Shown here: one piece after another, positions 4,728 through 6,227 of the stretch
Layout of the letters: the number at the start of each line of letters is the position of its first letter
How positions within the stretch are numbered: the stretch's first letter is position 1
Origin: F23-B02 sp045642545
Lineage (GTDB): Bacteria > Bacillota > Clostridia > Oscillospirales > Oscillospiraceae
Reading direction: 5' to 3'
NCBI GenBank assembly: GCA_045642545.1
Contig: JAZUJB010000059.1
Coordinates: forward strand, 1-6,227
DNA length: 6,227 bases
Made by a program: the position numbers and the translations under genes
The notes under the pieces: generated by a model
Told to the model about the DNA's origin: nothing
What the model saw: only the letters and a program-made list of their open reading frames with translations
The model's database searches: none

Positions 4728-4940
4728 ATGGAAAGAATTGAAATAAACACAGAATTTATAAAGCTGGATTCTCTGCTCAAGTTTGCGGCACTGGTCGCAA
4801 CGGGCGGCGAGGCAAAGTATGTCATTGCCGAGGGTATGGTAGAGGTTAACGGCGAGGTATGCACCCAGCGCGGCAAGAAAATCCGCGCAGGCGACAAGGT
4901 CAGGTTCGAGCGCTTCGAGCTTGAAGTTGTACAGGCATGA
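4728..4940 (+). CDS. yaaA: S4-domain RNA-binding protein YaaA
   Basis: YaaA is the small S4-domain protein conserved between dnaN and recF in Firmicutes; it is thought to bind structured RNA, probably ribosomal, though its exact role is less firmly known. The 70 residues are almost entirely one S4 fold: IKLDSLLKFAALVATGGEAK (11-30) forms the helical part with the GGEAK turn, and VEVNGEVCTQRGKKIRAGDK (38-57) forms the basic strand-loop segment. The length is usual for the family. AAAGGA (4716-4721) lies six bases before the ATG. Its stop overlaps the recF start (ATGA at 4937-4940), so the two are probably translationally coupled. The shift back to dnaA-like codons marks the resumption of the conserved block after the two membrane genes. 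Confidence 0.93.
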   Translation: MERIEINTEFIKLDSLLKFAALVATGGEAKYVIAEGMVEVNGEVCTQRGKKIRAGDKVRFERFELEVVQA

Positions 4941-6037
4941 AAATTAACAGAATAGCCCTCAACGGCTTTCGAAATTATGAGTTTGAAACGGCTGATTTTT
5001 CTGCCGGAACAAATGTAATATACGGCGCAAACGCGCAGGGCAAGACAAATCTTCTTGAGGCGGTGTATATTCTCGCCTCGGGCAAGAGCTTCCGAACGAG
5101 ATTTGACCGCGAGCTTATCGGCTTCGGCTACGATTCCGCGGAGATACTTGCCGATGTGGTCAGCCATGACCGCGAGCAGACGGTGAGAATTTTGTTCCGC
5201 AGCGGTCAGCGCAAGCAGATTACCGTGAATGCCGTTAAAAAGACGGCTTCCGAGCTTGCGGGCACGATTACCGCAGTTTTGTTTTCGCCCGATGACTTAA
5301 ACCTCATAAAAGAGGGTGCGGCGGCGCGGCGCAAGCTGATGGATAACGCAATCTCGCAGATACGCCCGCGCTACGCGGAGTATCTTTCGCAGTTTAACAA
5401 GCTGTACGAAAGCAAAACGAGAATACTCAAGGACTGGCGCGAGAAGCCCTCGCTATTGGATACGCTCGATGAGTTTTCCGATGGAATGTGTAGAATGTCG
5501 GCGCAGCTTATCCGCTACCGCGCGGCGTTTGCCGTAAGGCTGCAGGAGGAGGCAGCGCCCATTCACAGTGAGTTTTCCGGAGCGGGCGAAAAGCTCGGCA
5601 TTGAGTATCAGACCGTTTCCACCGTCAAAAATCCGCTCGGCTCGGCGCAGGAGATTTACTACGATTTGTGCGAGCATCAGGAGGCACACAGACGGGCGGA
5701 GATTGAAAGTCAGCAGTGCCTTTCGGGCGCGCACAAGGACGATTTAATCATTTCGATAAACGGTCAGAATGCACGCAGCTTCGCAAGTCAGGGACAGACA
5801 CGCACAGCGGCGCTTTCCATTAAGCTTGCCGAGCGCGAGATTTACCTTGACGAAACGGGCGAGTACCCGATTTTGCTGCTTGACGATGTTTTGAGCGAGC
5901 TTGACCCGCGCAGGCAGGAGTTTGTGCTCAACCGCATAGGCGGCGGACAGACGCTTATAACCTGCTGCGAGGACGAGGGCATCTCAAACCGCACTGGCGG
6001 CAAGGTGCTGCATGTTGAGAAAGGCAGGATAGGCTGA
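4937..6037 (+). CDS. recF: DNA replication and repair protein RecF
   Basis: RecF is an SMC-like ATPase that, with RecO and RecR, directs RecA loading onto gapped DNA and helps restart stalled forks. The 366 residues match the family length. Visible motifs are the N-terminal LNGFRNYE (8-15), Walker A GANAQGKTN (30-38), the conserved LFSPDDLNLIKEG (115-127) with ARRKLMD (130-136), GAHKDDL (264-270), the ABC signature SQGQTRT (284-290) and Walker B with D-loop ILLLDDVLSELD (312-323). Residues 140-260 form the helical arm region. All ATPase residues are present, so it should be active. Its ATG overlaps the yaaA stop by four bases and its stop shares one base with the next start, so yaaA-recF-remB looks like one coupled unit. 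Confidence 0.97.
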   Translation: MKINRIALNGFRNYEFETADFSAGTNVIYGANAQGKTNLLEAVYILASGKSFRTRFDRELIGFGYDSAEILADVVSHDREQTVRILFRSGQRKQITVNAVKKTASELAGTITAVLFSPDDLNLIKEGAAARRKLMDNAISQIRPRYAEYLSQFNKLYESKTRILKDWREKPSLLDTLDEFSDGMCRMSAQLIRYRAAFAVRLQEEAAPIHSEFSGAGEKLGIEYQTVSTVKNPLGSAQEIYYDLCEHQEAHRRAEIESQQCLSGAHKDDLIISINGQNARSFASQGQTRTAALSIKLAEREIYLDETGEYPILLLDDVLSELDPRRQEFVLNRIGGGQTLITCCEDEGISNRTGGKVLHVEKGRIG

Positions 6038-6227
6038 TGTACCTACATCTCGGCTCGGGCGCAGTTGTGCCGACGGAGAGCATAATCGGCGTGTTTGACC
6101 TTGATAACACCAGCCAGTCGCATATAACGAGAAAATATCTGAATGCCGCGGAAAAGAGCGGGCAGGTCATCAATGTCGCGGAGGATATTCCGAAGTCCTT
6201 TGTCATCTGCAGGGATGAGTCGGGGAC
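6037..6227 (+). CDS. remB: RemB/YaaB family extracellular matrix regulator (partial, cut by right edge)
   Basis: I translated 63 complete codons from the ATG at 6037-6039, open to the end of the window. The beginning MYLHLGSGAVVPTESIIGVF and the later FDLDNTSQS, RKYLNAAE and IPKSFVI segments match YaaB/RemB (DUF370 family), which sits after recF in Bacillus subtilis. RemB is about 80 residues there, so most of the protein is visible. The related RemA is a DNA-binding activator of biofilm matrix genes; RemB's own role is less clear, so any regulatory job here is inferred. The start shares base 6037 with the recF stop (TGATG), which points to translational coupling. gyrB often follows this gene but lies outside the window. 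Confidence 0.9.
   Translation, partial: MYLHLGSGAVVPTESIIGVFDLDNTSQSHITRKYLNAAEKSGQVINVAEDIPKSFVICRDESG

Noticed and set aside
4694..5167. 157-codon minus-strand frame across yaaA and recF
   Set aside because: It is antisense to two confident conserved genes and resembles nothing recognisable.

Overview
This window is the replication-origin region of a bacterial chromosome. The proteins look like Firmicutes, class Clostridia. The evidence is a DnaA with a short domain II, the dnaA-dnaN-yaaA-recF-yaaB(remB) gene order, strong Shine-Dalgarno sites and sigma-A type promoters. Base composition is moderate: single 60-base lines counted by hand gave 58% GC in dnaA and 52% in recF. That would suit an Oscillospirales/Ruminococcaceae-type gut bacterium, but this placement is an inference and I cannot name a genus.

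Layout. Positions 1-972 (minus strand) hold the first 324 codons of mfd, the transcription-repair coupling factor, which runs off the left edge. Positions 973-1173 are a divergent promoter region: mfd and dnaA each have a TTGCAA-17 bp-TATAAT promoter, with a possible DnaA site and a very AT-rich stretch between them. dnaA (1174-2481) is followed by a 230-bp gap carrying what looks like the working origin: DnaA-box-like 9-mers, two near-consensus boxes, an in-register array of six DnaA-trio-like triplets, an AT-rich unwinding stretch and then the dnaN ribosome binding site. dnaN (2712-3818) follows.

The unusual part lies between dnaN and yaaA. Two small four-helix membrane proteins (3820-4266 and 4279-4710) sit where most Firmicutes have little or nothing. 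They are AT-rich paralogs of each other and look like strongly diverged relatives of the V-type ATPase proteolipid (K/c) subunit. One keeps a glutamate where the family has its ion-binding carboxylate; the other has asparagine there. Both are preceded by the same 15-base sequence. In the first copy that sequence is the 3' end of dnaN, which points to a tandem duplication that copied the tail of dnaN.

The block then resumes its usual order with yaaA (S4 RNA-binding protein), recF and the start of yaaB/remB, joined by one- to four-base stop/start overlaps and so probably translationally coupled. Functionally, DnaA opens the origin beside its own gene, DnaN is the clamp for the replicase, RecF helps repair stalled forks and gaps, Mfd removes stalled RNA polymerase, and RemB belongs to a family of DNA-binding matrix regulators. 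I see no RNA genes, insertion sequences, CRISPR arrays or convincing rho-independent terminators.
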